Positions 23,112 through 34,455 are shown, counted from the stretch's first letter. The stretch is 64,000 bases of DNA from Xenopus tropicalis (GCF_000004195.4 NC_030678.2:130229104-130293103); one strand, 5' to 3'. Program-made: numbers and translations. Notes: generated by a model from the sequence alone, not told the origin.

Positions 23112-25921
23112 ATTTCTAAGCCCCCTCCCATCCTGTCATGTGAATAAAGGGGCTGCTGGTACTTGGTGCATGTCTGTGCTTTAGGTGACCACATGAATGC
23201 GTGTTATTAACAAGGGGATATTTGTGTGATTATTGTCAGCTCTTGGGTCCTGATGGTGGAATGCTGATTTGTTGCCATTACTGCGTCTATAATTTAAGTG
23301 CTGTTCCTTTTTATTCTGTGCCTGTGTGTGTGCCTTTCTCTCGTGCATTAATCTTTAATGTTTAAATGGTTTTATATTGCCTAAAGGATGTGTTTGCAGA
23401 CTGTTCTCCAGGTTGTTATATGAGTAGTTGGAGATAAAATCAGTAATTTTGCAGTTTCCTCTGGTGTTTGTCATCCCTGCACAATAGCCCCGTATTGAAC
23501 TGAAGAGCTTTTGCCTCTGAAATAATCTCAGTGATCTCATCTGCTTTGTGAAACATAAGCACTTTAATCAATACGTTTATGAGGTGCCAGATGATAGGAG
23601 GCAAAAATATCCATATTTCATGTGTTTATGTATTTGACTATTCTTTTTCATTCAAAACTGCCTTAAAGGCTGTCTTGCAGCTTTCTATATGTTAAAATGA
23701 TGAGATTTTTATAGACTTCCCAGTTTTCTAATGGGAGGCAAATCTGAATTTTAACCAACTGTAATGGCATCACACCACCTAAATTTTTTGCTTTATGATT
23801 TTTAATACAGGTGCATTTAGAATCCAAATATAACATGATGTAATTGTGTTCCTTTATTCTTTTTTTTCTTATTTTTGGCATTTACATATACAGAGAGGAG
23901 AATGAGTAAGATAAGCACCCAACTAATATGGTGTGAAAAATATAAAGCCATACAACAGTATTACATGTACATATATGTATAACCTACAAAGTAAATCCCA
24001 GTGGTTTATATGTGATGGGGACCCTAGATAGCCTTCAGTCCCGGCTTTTTAATGGCTAATAAGCAGCAGTTCATTTTTTCAGCAACCTATTGGGATTGCA
24101 CATTTCAGTCAGTTGCAAACCGCCTCATAAAGGAACTGCTTCTTATTATATTAGTACAAGAGCCTTCTCACCTTATGTATAGATCTCAGAGGTGCACAGG
24201 TAGTAATAATGTGATGGGCCCCCTTCGAGAATCTATATTCTTCACTAAAACAATGGTTTCCGTTAATTTCCTCTTTACAGGAAAGTTTCAAATCCTAAAT
24301 CTGTATTTCAATTATAGGTTAATGAAGCATTATATGCTATATTTGTAACCAGATTTTGAAAAAAGTCACAATCCAATTATGCACGATTTCTGTATAAGTT
24401 CCCTCACCTACCCGTGTAAATAGACTTAACCTTTACATTAAATTACTAGTTCATATAACAAACGGATTTCAATAACATAGTTTTTCTCCTGCAACAGCTT
24501 TATTTTGCAAAGACATCATTTATTAAAAACTGACCTTTAATGAAAATAAATGGAAGCATCTACTAACAAAAGGGCTTGCTACATATTTCCAGCACACTGG
24601 CCTGTACAGTAGGTTGTGATTAGATTGTATACGTTTGTATTGAATAAAGCGAGCTGTAGGGTGTTGGGAAGTTAAACAAAAAGTCTAGACAATTGTAATT
24701 TGCTTAAGGTACCAAGGATGCCTCTTCCTCAAATACCATTTTTCTGTTTAATTCACACTAAAGCAGGCTAACCCAATCTGTGGGAACAGTGTTTTACATT
24801 GAAACTGACGGAGTATAGCATGTTCCATCCAACAGCAAAATTAATAAATGAAACGGGTATTAGGAATTGTCATAATAGTAATCCATTCTACTTAACTGTA
24901 AATCCTTACTGTATTACATGAATTTAAGTCACTTTATGATCAAAAGAGGATTTTCATTTCCCAGTAGCCACGAGGGAAAACACACTGCTGAAAACTGTCA
25001 AGATTGTCCAAGATTCAGTGTAAAATACTCATCCATCACGGTGAGCCCCTGGTCAGAGAATGACAATGCAGTAAATATCTTCAGCAACCACCTTTTAATG
25101 TACAAGCTGTTTCCAGTAGGATTTTTCAACACTCACATAAAACACACTGTCATGAGTGACTGCTTGCGCTCCAAAGTCATTACTATTGAGATGATAGAAC
25201 ATCTTTCAGAGGCTAAATGAAAAAACTTTAAATGTCATATCAAGTTCTGAAGTGTTTTCCAGCCATTTCAAGGTTACATGAATATGAAATACACCTGTTT
25301 AATAGATAAAAAAAAAAGTTGGAATGTATGAGCGGGAGCATTATTGCTTGTTTGAATAGTGGGGGGATAGCTGGCGTAGCTTACTCCAACATACGTTAAG
25401 GTCATTGGCAGGTAACTATTGCTTTACAGAAGCTAAGAAAGCAGACTCCCAGGAACATTAACCAGTAATACTCATTTGATTGCAAATGCAAAGTATCCTT
25501 CTTGCCTTGAGAATTACAGCCAGAGAAGCCTGGCGCGTGCTTTATAATGGCTGCATGGGAAATAAAACATGTTTACTTCTGACCTGCTCTGTTTATCAAA
25601 TGTATTTTATGTGGAAATGCAAATGACTGTGATTAGGATGTAGTACTGTCATCAATATCCTCCTCTCATGGGCCACATCTGCTATAAAAAACTACTTTCC
25701 GTCTTTTTTCCACCATCACATCCTTTTTAATACCTATATTTTTTCCTTCAGTGTTGCTTTGTATGCTGCTGCCCTTAAAACATTTCCTGCTTTCCTCCTA
25801 TTCTTCCAACGGAGTTTAAATTAACACATTTTCGTCTGTCTGTACTGTTTAAATATTCTGCAAATGTTACATTCTCTTTTTAAAGTAATAATTCAACATT
25901 TTTTCCCCTTTATTTCCACAG
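23112..25921. other. Presumed intron or upstream flank of the 25.9-kb exon
   Basis: No repeat family is recognised. The + strand frame 24918-25220 is hydrophilic but lacks splice or domain support. If the exon at 25922 is real, this interval is the 3' end of its intron. The final 30 bases form a pyrimidine-rich tract ending TTTATTTCCACAG. Confidence 0.4.
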
Positions 25922-26178
25922 AAAACCAAAAACCTCAATTTGAGAGGTCACGCTCGCGACCAAATATCCATTCTAACTCAACAAGGGCTCCAGTTGCTAA
26001 GGAACTCAATTATGAGATGGAAACTCATTCTTCTTCCAAAGGAAGCAAGGTTATTAGTAGAAAAGAGGCTTGTAATGCAGAAATCAACAGAGAGAAGGCA
26101 CCAGGTCATGGCTCTGCAGCCAAAGCCGAGTCTATTCCTGAAGTTGAAGCTCTCCTGGCACGGCTGCGCGCTCTCTAA
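25922..26178 (+). CDS. Putative terminal coding exon of an unrecognised gene
   Basis: A strong splice acceptor (CCCCTTTATTTCCACAG, ending 25921) opens an exon in phase 1. It encodes 84 full codons and a TAA stop at 26176-26178. The peptide is hydrophilic and probably disordered, starting NQKPQFERSRSRPNIHS and rich in Ser, Lys and Glu, with a charged helix at its end. The last twelve residues, EVEALLARLRAL, fit the LxxRLxxL core of the MIM1 motif that ESCRT-III tails use to bind MIT domains. The basic or polar residue after the last Leu is missing because the protein ends there. The exon has more CpGs (CACGCTCGCGACC, CGGCTGCGCGC) than its AT-rich flanks. I cannot name the gene and see no certain upstream exon. 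The promoter-like cluster at 1.2 kb is on the same strand, but any link is conjecture. Other frames are also open (25940-26197), so a wrong frame is possible. Confidence 0.55.
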
Positions 26179-27799
26179 AAATACACTGCAAATATAATAA
26201 TTGCCACCAACATTTGATGGCAAAGCCAACTACATCTTGTCTTATATGCAAATGTTGTATTGCACAGTTCTTAGGATGCTCGTAGATTGAAAGGGGATTT
26301 CTTGTTGTACTACCTATTTAGTCTGCTAAATGGCTATGAATGTAAGATGTATTTCTATGTTTTTGTTGTGTTTAAGCATAACAGGTACATCACGAGGTTT
26401 TAGCCTGCAATGTCACCGGTAAAGGTTTTGCAATATACTCCAAGAACTTAACACATAACAAAAAATAAGAATATTAAGGCTACACTAGTGATTCCTTTAA
26501 TTCCTTTGCAGATATAGCTATGCATACCTGTATATCGCCCAGTGCAGTGGGAATCCGAGCTGCCAGCTGTAGTTCCTGTACATTAAATAGGTTCAACAGT
26601 GTGCAGTACTTGCCCCAAGGAGGGAGTAGTCTCATCAGCAAATGATTTTTCTTTCAGCCATAATATGTCACGCTGCAATCACTTATTCAGGGCTATGGCA
26701 AGGGCACACAGTAATACAAAAGTTCTGGAATGGCCTATCAGTACTTTCCATTACCTGCAATTGGGAGCATCTCTAGTAGCAGACGATTAAGGATTAGCCA
26801 TGGCACTTCTGCTTGTAGACATTAGGAACTAGCAACCCCAAGTTTTTGGAGCAGTCGAGCAATACTTGTGCCACCTGTCTTGGGTGAGAACTAAAGCCAC
26901 ATATATTGGCATTAATGTTGCACATGAAAAGCTCTGAGGAAATGTTTGTGGAACTACATCTTTATAAAAGTATTATATATACATCCCTGGGGCTCCTTGT
27001 TATAAATGTTCATTTATTGGTTTTAGTCATGTGACTTAGAGTCACTCACATTCCACATGTATTTTGAAGCACTACCCTTCTGCATTTCACCTGCCCATTT
27101 CTATGCAAAGAAATGTGTTTCCACACTGCCCATAAATATGTATGGATTTGCATACTAAAGGTCTCTGAATGGAAGCAACACTACGTAGGATGAAAAGATC
27201 ATTTTTGAAATACCTCTCATTTGGATATCTATAACTATCTCAGTGCAAAGTCCATAGCCTGGGTCTCATTCATAAGCGCTTGCTCTATCGTTATTCATGT
27301 CTCTTTATGGTTATTGGCCTTTGTTACTGTACACAGCTGAAAGTATTCTATATATTATAAAATATTTATATATGATATTCACTGGAAATGTTTATTATTT
27401 CATTGCATGTGAGGCCTTCTGATTTGCTATGCAAAGTTAATAAATCTAATTTAGAATTTTGACAGCATGCCTGACTATTTACAAAGCATTAGATTTCCGT
27501 AATGTTTATAGAAATCAAACACTTTACTGCATGTCTCTCATTTGTTTAATAGCCTTTTAGAGGGAAAGGTATTATTAGCCATTTAAAAGCTTTATCTTAC
27601 ATAGATATCCTTAGTTATCCTGAAATAACCAAAAAAAAAAAGTAGAATTTCTTTTTAACTACCAGTGAAATGAACTAATACTGATTTGCACTGTACTGTA
27701 TATTCCTTCATTTACATTGTGTTTCAGAGTATAAGCAAATATTCAGTGTGCTTTATCCTTACGCTATAATGATGCCTTCCCGCTATCACTGTAAATAAA
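26179..27799 (+). other. Putative 3' UTR of the 25.9-kb exon
   Basis: The sequence after the TAA lacks recognised repeats and holds AATAAA signals at 27439-27444 and 27794-27799. The extent is a guess. The short frames inside (for example 26599-26790) show no motif. Confidence 0.3.
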
Positions 27800-28419
27800 A
27801 AAGTCATGCTGTTTTACATTATTTTTCTAAAACACAAACATTTTCTGCAGTGCTGAAAATGTTGACACTATAAAGGCTAAAAACGATATTTTCTAAGTTT
27901 CCTCTATAATACTAAAACGTTTTATTGTTATGCACAACATATTTTTATAAGGTTTGAGCTCTTTTATCACAATAGACATAGCAGCCTAAAGAAATGGAAG
28001 CAGTGTAATCACTGGGAAACACTTTTTGCAACAAGATGCTTTTCAGTATACACTTTCCTTCAGAGTCCTCGCCCATGGTGTATTGCTGTAACGGAATCTT
28101 TTACATATACATTTAGTTGCTTCTAATAGATTGGTAGATATACAGCGATGGAAGTAAGCACAGCCCATGACCACATACTGATATTAGATCTTTCTTTGCA
28201 TTTCATGCAAATTCCTGTTAGCCCATGTTCATGCAGTCACCACAAGAATGAAGAACTTAAGGTAAGGAGATGTCAATGCAGCCCTCAGAGTGTTTTTCCA
28301 TGGGTCGGTGCAGTTTTCTGCTGACAGGGGCACCAGCCAGGAGAAAAACGTAGACTTTACGTGTTATTTAAACCTTAGACTATTAATTTGGTTTGCTCTT
28401 TGTTGTTGGAGTGTGTGGT
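27800..28419. other. Unassigned interval
   Basis: Nothing is recognised. Confidence 0.45.
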
Positions 28420-28532
28420 ATCACCATGACTAGATTGAAAGAGCGCTCTGAAGCCTTTAGAGAGTCTCTGAAGTGATTTAAAAAGATCACCAAACAATTG
28501 GAAATCAGTTATTTCACTGTACAAAGATTATA
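28420..28532 (+). pseudogene. Tc1-like transposase N-terminal fragment
   Basis: Translation from the ATG at 28428 gives MTRLKERSEAFRESLK, a stop, and then FKKITKQLEISYFTVQRL. This matches the first helix-turn-helix of Tc1-like transposases, where FKKISKQF.IS.STV is typical. The fragment is about 110 bp and contains a stop. No catalytic domain or inverted repeat is found nearby. It differs from the Tc1 at 39601, whose N-terminus begins [15 protein letters not shown], so it represents another family. Confidence 0.6.
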
Positions 28533-29559
28533 GTGCTGTTAGCTGTTCCAGGGCCCCCCTGCTCACTTTACCTCTTCCTCTGCAGTGACCGTATGTACAG
28601 TGCCCAAGCTTCACCTAAAGACTATCCTATAACCTACACCTAAACACTGAATTCCCTACCTGGCGCACACTTCTCCTCAAGCTCTACCTCTCTCTAAGAA
28701 CTCCTCGTCGGGGCAACAGGCTGTGCTTTTTCTCTAGCCCTCACTGCCTATTGCTCCTTGAACTCACATACCTCTGCTATCACTAACTAGCCTAAAGTAC
28801 CAACCTCCCCAGTAGAATTGGCCACATGGTCTTGCTGCTACCAAAAGAGAAAGTGCCTCAGCCAGCTGCTGACTAAACCTGCATATAGCTAACTATTACA
28901 TCAATGAAATACATTCTTTTTCCTTTTTTGTCAGCGTTTAGGGGAAAACATGCGCAAACAACCATTTGTGAAAAATATATGTGCTCCACAAACTTTATAA
29001 ATGCCCCCCACTGTGATTAAACTATGAGACTGAATATGATTGTAATCTACCGGGATAACCTTTGTACATATTTGTAATTGCCTGCAGTCTATTACAGGGT
29101 CTGCAACCTGTTATAGGCACCAACTATTACTGTACAGAGATTGCAAAGGGCATGTTGGTAATTTTTAAATATTAAAACGTATGTAGATGACTTTGAGGTC
29201 CCAAACACTATGAAGCCAACATTTGATGGAAATTTAATGAAAAATTGTTACATCATAAAAAACTAGAAATTGAATTGTTCTGAAACAATACAGACTTATT
29301 ACTTACCTGGTATAGATCAGTGTGGGAAACACAAATATTAGTGATGAGAGGTAAATTCATATCATAGGTTCATATGCTAAAAGACTCCAACCGAAAGATC
29401 TTCTAGATACTTTTTCTGAATCAGCTTATTTACAATGCAAATGTGATTATTATGAGTAGAGTAATAAACTGTCCAATAGGTGATCTGGAATAATCAAAAC
29501 ATCTTAAAAATTAGAGACACACAAACACAATCTTATCCACACCACATATCCATCTATTG
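28533..29559. other. Unassigned interval
   Basis: A pyrimidine-rich stretch at 28550-28860 (for example CACTTTACCTCTTCCTCTGC) may be part of an old repeat, but no terminus is seen. The rest is AT-rich and unrecognised. Confidence 0.4.
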
Positions 29560-31870
29560 GAAAACGTTTCCAGGAATTGTACCATTCTCTTTACAATTAA
29601 AAACAGAATCATTCATGGAAGCCAAACGTTGAAACTCACCAAAATCTGAGTAGAAGTAAGAGACTTATTAGAAAACACTTATACAATGTAAGAACTACAT
29701 TCAGCTATAAATAATGTTCCATCTAATAATAGTCCAGGGCCAGATGGCTTTAGTGCAGGATATTATAAAGAATTCCTACAATAATGAATTATTCGACTAC
29801 TCAAACATTTTAACTCTATATCAGGTCAGAAATACATCTACTGTCAGGCTCAGGAAGCTCAAATTACAGTACTGAATCTGATAAAGACCCTTCACAATGT
29901 AGATATTACAGAACCATATCATGGAAAAATTTGGACAAAAAAAAAAACTCTATGCTAAAGTTATTCATATGGACAGATTTAAAAACATTTCTATTTATCT
30001 AGAACAAACTGGCTGTGATAGGAAGAGAGAAAATATAAATATACCCTTTTACAGGGGCGTTCCAGCCAAGAGGCAAGTTGGGAAACTTGCGGCAAAGAAT
30101 TGCTCCTGGTAACTTTAAGAGCAGAAGTTGTATTTTTCAAACTGGAATTTTGGCTCTACTATTGCAAAGAGCACAAAGGGGCACTTGAAGTGGCAGCATC
30201 ACTTTGCCTATCTCAGGTGCATGTGACCAAACCTGGACACCCCCATTCTCCAATTTTGTTTATACTAGTTATAGAGACTCTAATTACATCTATAACACAA
30301 ATATTGCTATTGCTACCATTACTGTACTTATATATGGATTAAAATATCTAAACACTTTAAGTCATTGATCTTCAGATTTATGTGGGCCAATAAAAAGTTG
30401 CAACTTTAAATATGAAATATTTATTAAGAAAAACCTGAAGGAGGGCTCAACTTAACTATGTCCAGAAAGGTTCTACTTAGCATCTTATCTTCATAGACTA
30501 TGGATTGGAAACATGACCATCACTTTAAACCATGGAAAGGTGTAGAACAATATGGTGCAGAATGCAATTTAATCAATATAAATATAATGAATTCATTTCA
30601 CTGCAGGTTCAAAAACACCCTACAGTGGGGCTGATTTAGCTGTATGGGAACAACTGCAGAAAATATCCTAATTTTCTTCACCTGAACTATAATTATTAGG
30701 TAACTCAGGGTTACCTCCTAGGTTGTGAGAAAGGCCTTATATAGATGGGTCTACTAGAAGGAAGATAAACCAGGTAAAAAAGATTTTATATCCAAAAGGA
30801 GATCAATTTACCTATTTAAAGTTCAGGACAAATGGGACCCACACCCCTGAAACCAATGGAACTACTTACAAGTCTATTCATTTTGCAAAACATAGGAATA
30901 GATAGGCCTATCTCAGACTGCTCAATTTTATCAAAAATATTCTACATCCAGTGGAATCAGAAAAAAAAACATTTTAGGACGAAATGGCAAAATGAGGTAA
31001 ATATTTACCACAAGAAAAATGGTCTAGAGCAGTGATCCCCAACCAGTGGCTCGGGGGCAACATGTTGCTCACCAACCCCTTGGATGTTGCTCTCAGTGCC
31101 CCCAAACCAGGTAGTTATTTTTGAATTCCTGACTTAGTGGCAAGTTTTGGTTGGATAAAAACAAGATTTACTACCAAATAAAGCCCCCTGTAAGCTGATA
31201 GTGTGCATAGATGCTACCTAATAGCCAATCACAGCCCTTATTTGGCACCTCCATGAACTTTTATGGTGCTTGTGTTGCTCTCCAAGTCTTTTTACATTTG
31301 ACTGTGGCTCACGAGCAAGAAAGGTTGGGGATCCCTGGTCTAGAGTAATGCAAAATGTGCATAAAGGTTTGAGGGTAAGTAAAACGCAATAAATGAATTT
31401 CAAACAATAATGAGACGGTATCATACCCTGTAATTTTTACACAGTTTAGATGAAGGGGCCAAGAATGTTTGTTGGAGATATAACAAAACTGAAGGGTAGT
31501 ACACACATAAATGGTATAAATGTAGTAAAATTGTTTCCCTACTAGTAGGAAATTTTCTCTATAATAGAAGAAATAAAACCTGTTTTACTGAGAATTGTTT
31601 AGAAGAAGTTCGGTTTAGCTTAGGCAGACAAAATCACTCAGTAATTAGAGATGCATTAGTACTACATATGTTGCAAGCAGCTAGAGCACTCATCCCTAAC
31701 AAATGGAAAGATCCATCCCCCCAACAAAATGGGAATAAGCAAATACCGTAGAAGAAATAAGAAAAGAGTTAATAACTCTAAAATAAAGCAGAGTAAAGAA
31801 ATACAAGAAAATTTGGTCTGCATGGCTACAGAAAAGCTACAAAGGTATACAACAAAATTAATTATTGAGA
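29560..31870 (+). pseudogene. Decayed L1/Tx1-like LINE ORF2 remnant
   Basis: Scattered frames carry landmarks of an L1-clade ORF2 in the correct order. Near 29730, SNNSPGPDGFSAGYYKEF corresponds to the SPGPDGF block of the reverse transcriptase. Near 30232, HPHSPILFILVIETL corresponds to the QGCPLSPLLFxLxxExL block. After the inserted hAT MITE, about 31462-31540 gives CWRY..G..THKWYKCSKI, the C-terminal Cys/His knuckle with its second Cys changed to Tyr. About 31680 gives AARALIPNKWKDPSP, the AAR.LI...WK tail. Many stops and frameshifts are present, and the YADD catalytic motif was not found. The endonuclease domain is absent or unrecognisable, so the copy is 5' truncated and dead. Confidence 0.75.
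31030..31337 (+). mobile_element. hAT-type MITE with perfect 8-bp target duplication, inside the LINE
   Basis: The element runs from CAGTGATCCCCAACCAGTGG to GGTTGGGGATCCCTG, giving 14-15 bp terminal inverted repeats. It is flanked by GTCTAGAG on both sides (31022-31029 and 31338-31345). An 8-bp duplication and CAGTG ends are diagnostic of the hAT superfamily. It interrupts the L1-like remnant and is therefore younger. Other copies are at 37575, 53056 and 57626. Confidence 0.92.
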
Positions 31871-32267
31871 ATGTAATGGAAAATAAACAAAAATCATTTT
31901 AAAGAAGAACTTAACCATAAAAATGAATATGGCTAAAGTGCTGAATTTTATATACTGAACTGAATGCAATTTCAGCATCCCTATAACAGTAATGATGTTT
32001 TAGTTCTCCTTTAATGAATAGCAGTGCTCAGATATCCATATATAATTGAAGACTACCCTGCAGGGTTTGCCTAGGGTTTGACATCTGTATTATTTCACCA
32101 TTTGCATAATTATTCTTTAACCACTGAATTATGCTTTCAAGAACAGTTCCAATCTATGTTCAAAGATGTGGATTTTTTTATCTGCTGGTATAGAAACTAC
32201 TTTTTTATGTTTATCCTCTCCCTTTTCCTTCTTGTGGCCCCCAAAAGCTTTTCCAAACGAAGGAAAA
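31871..32267. other. Unassigned interval upstream of a small ORF
   Basis: The sequence ends in a pyrimidine tract CTCTCCCTTTTCCTTCTTG and CCCCCAAAAG (about 32217-32246), which could be a splice acceptor for the following exon-like frame. Nothing else is seen. Confidence 0.35.
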
Positions 32268-32474
32268 ATGTGTCATTTGCTATTCTCCCTTGTGCTAGCC
32301 CTGGCCACAGGCATTGGGACCAATGTGGCAGTAGTCACCTCTCCTACAGACATGACTGCTCCAGCTCCCACTATTCAGCCTGAACCATGGGCCAATGTCT
32401 TTAGTGGTACTTATATGGCACTACTGTTGTGCTATGGAATATATGGTTTTCTTTCTGTGACAGACAGACTGTGA
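32268..32474 (+). CDS. Possible exon encoding a 68-residue signal-peptide/membrane protein
   Basis: The frame starts at ATG 32268 (context AAAAATGT) and ends at TGA 32472-32474. Residues 1-21 (MCHLLFSLVLALATGIGTNVA) look like a signal peptide. Residues 22-42 are Pro/Thr-rich and could be a short ectodomain. Residues 44-63 form a hydrophobic segment around TYMALLLCYGIYGFL, suited to a single membrane pass. A pyrimidine tract with an AG (near 32246) precedes it. Donor-like GTGACA and GTGAGG occur at the 3' end, so the stop may lie in an intron and the protein may continue in another exon such as 32880. I do not recognise the family. Its composition differs from the flanking LINE and LTR, but a chance frame in AT-rich DNA cannot be excluded. 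Confidence 0.33.
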   Translation: MCHLLFSLVLALATGIGTNVAVVTSPTDMTAPAPTIQPEPWANVFSGTYMALLLCYGIYGFLSVTDRL

Positions 32475-32879
32475 GGATTCCTATTTATCACACCCATGGC
32501 AACTGTTGGAGGTGCCCAAATAGAATTCCAGTCCCGAGCATGCTACTGCTGTAAAGTGACGCACACAATCAATTGTATTATTATCTATTATTTTCATAGC
32601 TGCTGACATTCTGTCTGTAGACATCACCATTTTCACATGCAGGATGAAATCAGGGAGGGTCAAAGAGAATTAGAATTATTATTAAATTGTGAATATTGGT
32701 ATCAGTATACGGCAGAATAAATGTTTATCCACCAGATAAAGTTAATAAAGTTGGCGCTACTTCCGTTTACAGCCTGATACTAAACTCAAGCCTCTGTTCT
32801 TTGGGAAACAATTCAATTATGTGCTTGAAAATGGAGCAGGATATTGATATTTAGTGTTTTTCTGTTTGGTTATTTACAG
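32475..32879. other. Possible small intron
   Basis: The interval separates the two exon-like frames. It ends with GTTTTTCTGTTTGGTTATTTACAG, a good acceptor. It contains no recognised repeat. Confidence 0.3.
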
Positions 32880-32939
32880 GCTTACCTTCGATCTCGTGCT
32901 GTGGAGCTGGAATACAAAGCAAATGTTATATTGTCTTAA
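32880..32939 (+). CDS. Possible short terminal exon after a good splice acceptor
   Basis: Following the acceptor TTTGGTTATTTACAG (ending 32879), the phase-0 reading gives AYLRSRAVELEYKANVILS and a TAA at 32937-32939. The peptide is charged and would suit the cytosolic tail of a type I membrane protein such as the frame at 32268. Joining to that frame in phase would need the weak donor TCT|GTGACA, so the link is unproven. The other two readings are also open for a while. I do not recognise the sequence. Confidence 0.27.
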   Translation, partial: AYLRSRAVELEYKANVILS

Positions 32940-33235
32940 GGGTATGCGTTCTTCCATTGTGTACTCTGGTTATCCAATCTGCCACAGTTTCTGAGAGTTT
33001 TTCGTTTATTAGCTGCTTCATGAAAATAAGTCAAAATGCAAACATGAAATAAACAGCAACAGATTTATGCCTTTCCCCAAATCCTGTACTGCGCACTTGT
33101 GCCGGTGTGAATTCTAATTAAATACGTTTCTGCTATTCATTTCCTTGTGCCAGCATACATTAAGCCCCAGTGATAGAGAATGGCATAAATAATACATTTA
33201 CTATCATAGTTAATTGCTTGATAACTCTAAACCTG

Positions 33236-34108
33236 TGTAGGGAGGTAGTGCTGGGTCCCTGCACTTACCCCCCTCCTGCTGCTGTTCCCTGTAGGGGAGC
33301 TGGCACTGAGACTTTGTGCTGTGAGCTGCTGCCTAGCAACAAGGTTAACAGCAAGCTCAGGGCTGCCGGAAGTTGCAAAGCAGCCTGGGAGAGGAAGTCA
33401 GTGGGAGGAGAGAGAAAGTCCCAGAGCTCCAGAAGCTGCACGTGGGCTCAGAGAGAGGAGCAGTATAACAAGAAGCTGGCCTTTGGAACAGGTTGGTACT
33501 GGGAAGGCAGATCCTGTACCTGGAGAGACAGAGATCCTGTGAGGAGTCCTGACTGGAGGAACAAACACCTGCAGGGGAATCCCATCTGAGTACCTAAAGG
33601 GGCTAGTAGTCGCACTGCATGGCTGTGAGTGCTGGACTCGCCTGAAGATTCTGTGTGAATCACCCAAAGAGATCCCTGGAGTGAGTATAGTTAAAGTGAA
33701 ACTAATAAAGGAGCGCTTGAAGATTAAAGTATATAAACTTTCCTTTGGACTGAGCTAAAGGACTGTACATAGTTAGTGAGACAGCTTGCGCTGGCAAAGC
33801 TAGTTAGTAAGGCCCTTATTGCCACTTTGATAGGAGTGTTATATGTATTAGTTTCCCCTTTATTTCAGATAAAAGTTATTTCGTTTATCAAGTACTGTGT
33901 GTGCATTTTTATTGTTCCTAGTGGGGCCACCCGTAGGTGCACTCCCGGATCCCACTAGGTGGAGGCACTGCGCTAATAAGTACCAGGTACCCAGTCTCTC
34001 CCAATACCACTGCGGAGTGATTCAGGTTTGTCCCGTGCCATCAGGTAAGCGCCACACGTGGAGTGTAACACTGTCAAAAGTGCCCGAAACGGTGAGGATA
34101 GGGTTACA
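33236..34108 (+). mobile_element. Solo LTR of an LTR retroelement, 873 bp
   Basis: The block begins TGTAGGGAGGTAGTG and ends GGATAGGGTTACA, giving the TG..CA termini (TGTA..TACA) expected of an LTR. It is flanked by the 4-bp direct repeat CCTG (33232-33235 and 34109-34112). The interior is GC-rich compared with the flanks. A TATA-like CAGTATAACA (33461) lies upstream of an AATAAA signal (33704-33709). No internal gag-pol or second LTR is present, so it is a solo LTR left by recombination. A 4-bp duplication fits Gypsy-type or some endogenous retrovirus families; I cannot choose. Open frames inside it (33170-33667) are chance. Confidence 0.78.
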
Positions 34109-34316
34109 CCTGTATTATAAGTATGTCTTGCAAACTGTACTTTAGTAATGATTTTAAACACAGTTCTCCTTCAAATGCCCAAAATGAGTCTGAACTGTAT
34201 ATACATTTTGTGCCTTCATTTCCAATACTTTACTATGTACCCTATTCTGAATGCATACTTAAAAGAAAAATACAACCAAAGAATGTTTCTTGTAGGGGAG
34301 GCGTAGATCACCCCAG

Positions 34317-34318
<2 letters not shown>

Positions 34319-34348
<30 letters not shown>
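34319..34348. repeat. (AT)n microsatellite
   Basis: A pure AT dinucleotide tract of 30 bp. Confidence 0.95.
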
Positions 34349-34350
<2 letters not shown>

Positions 34351-34455
34351 TGCATACATAGAAAGTTGATGATTAAACTTTTCCCAAGACAGTTCTACCC
34401 TGCTACTGATGTGACATTAAAACTCTGGGAAGCTCCAGCTTCCAAACAAAAGTAG

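Noticed and set aside
24918..25220. 100-codon + strand ORF upstream of the putative terminal exon
   Set aside because: It could be an upstream exon, but no acceptor with a pyrimidine tract and no donor fit its borders, and no domain is seen.
33170..33667. Overlapping ORFs of 60-139 codons on both strands
   Set aside because: They lie inside the solo LTR and reflect its higher GC content. LTRs do not normally encode proteins and no gag or pol motif is present.
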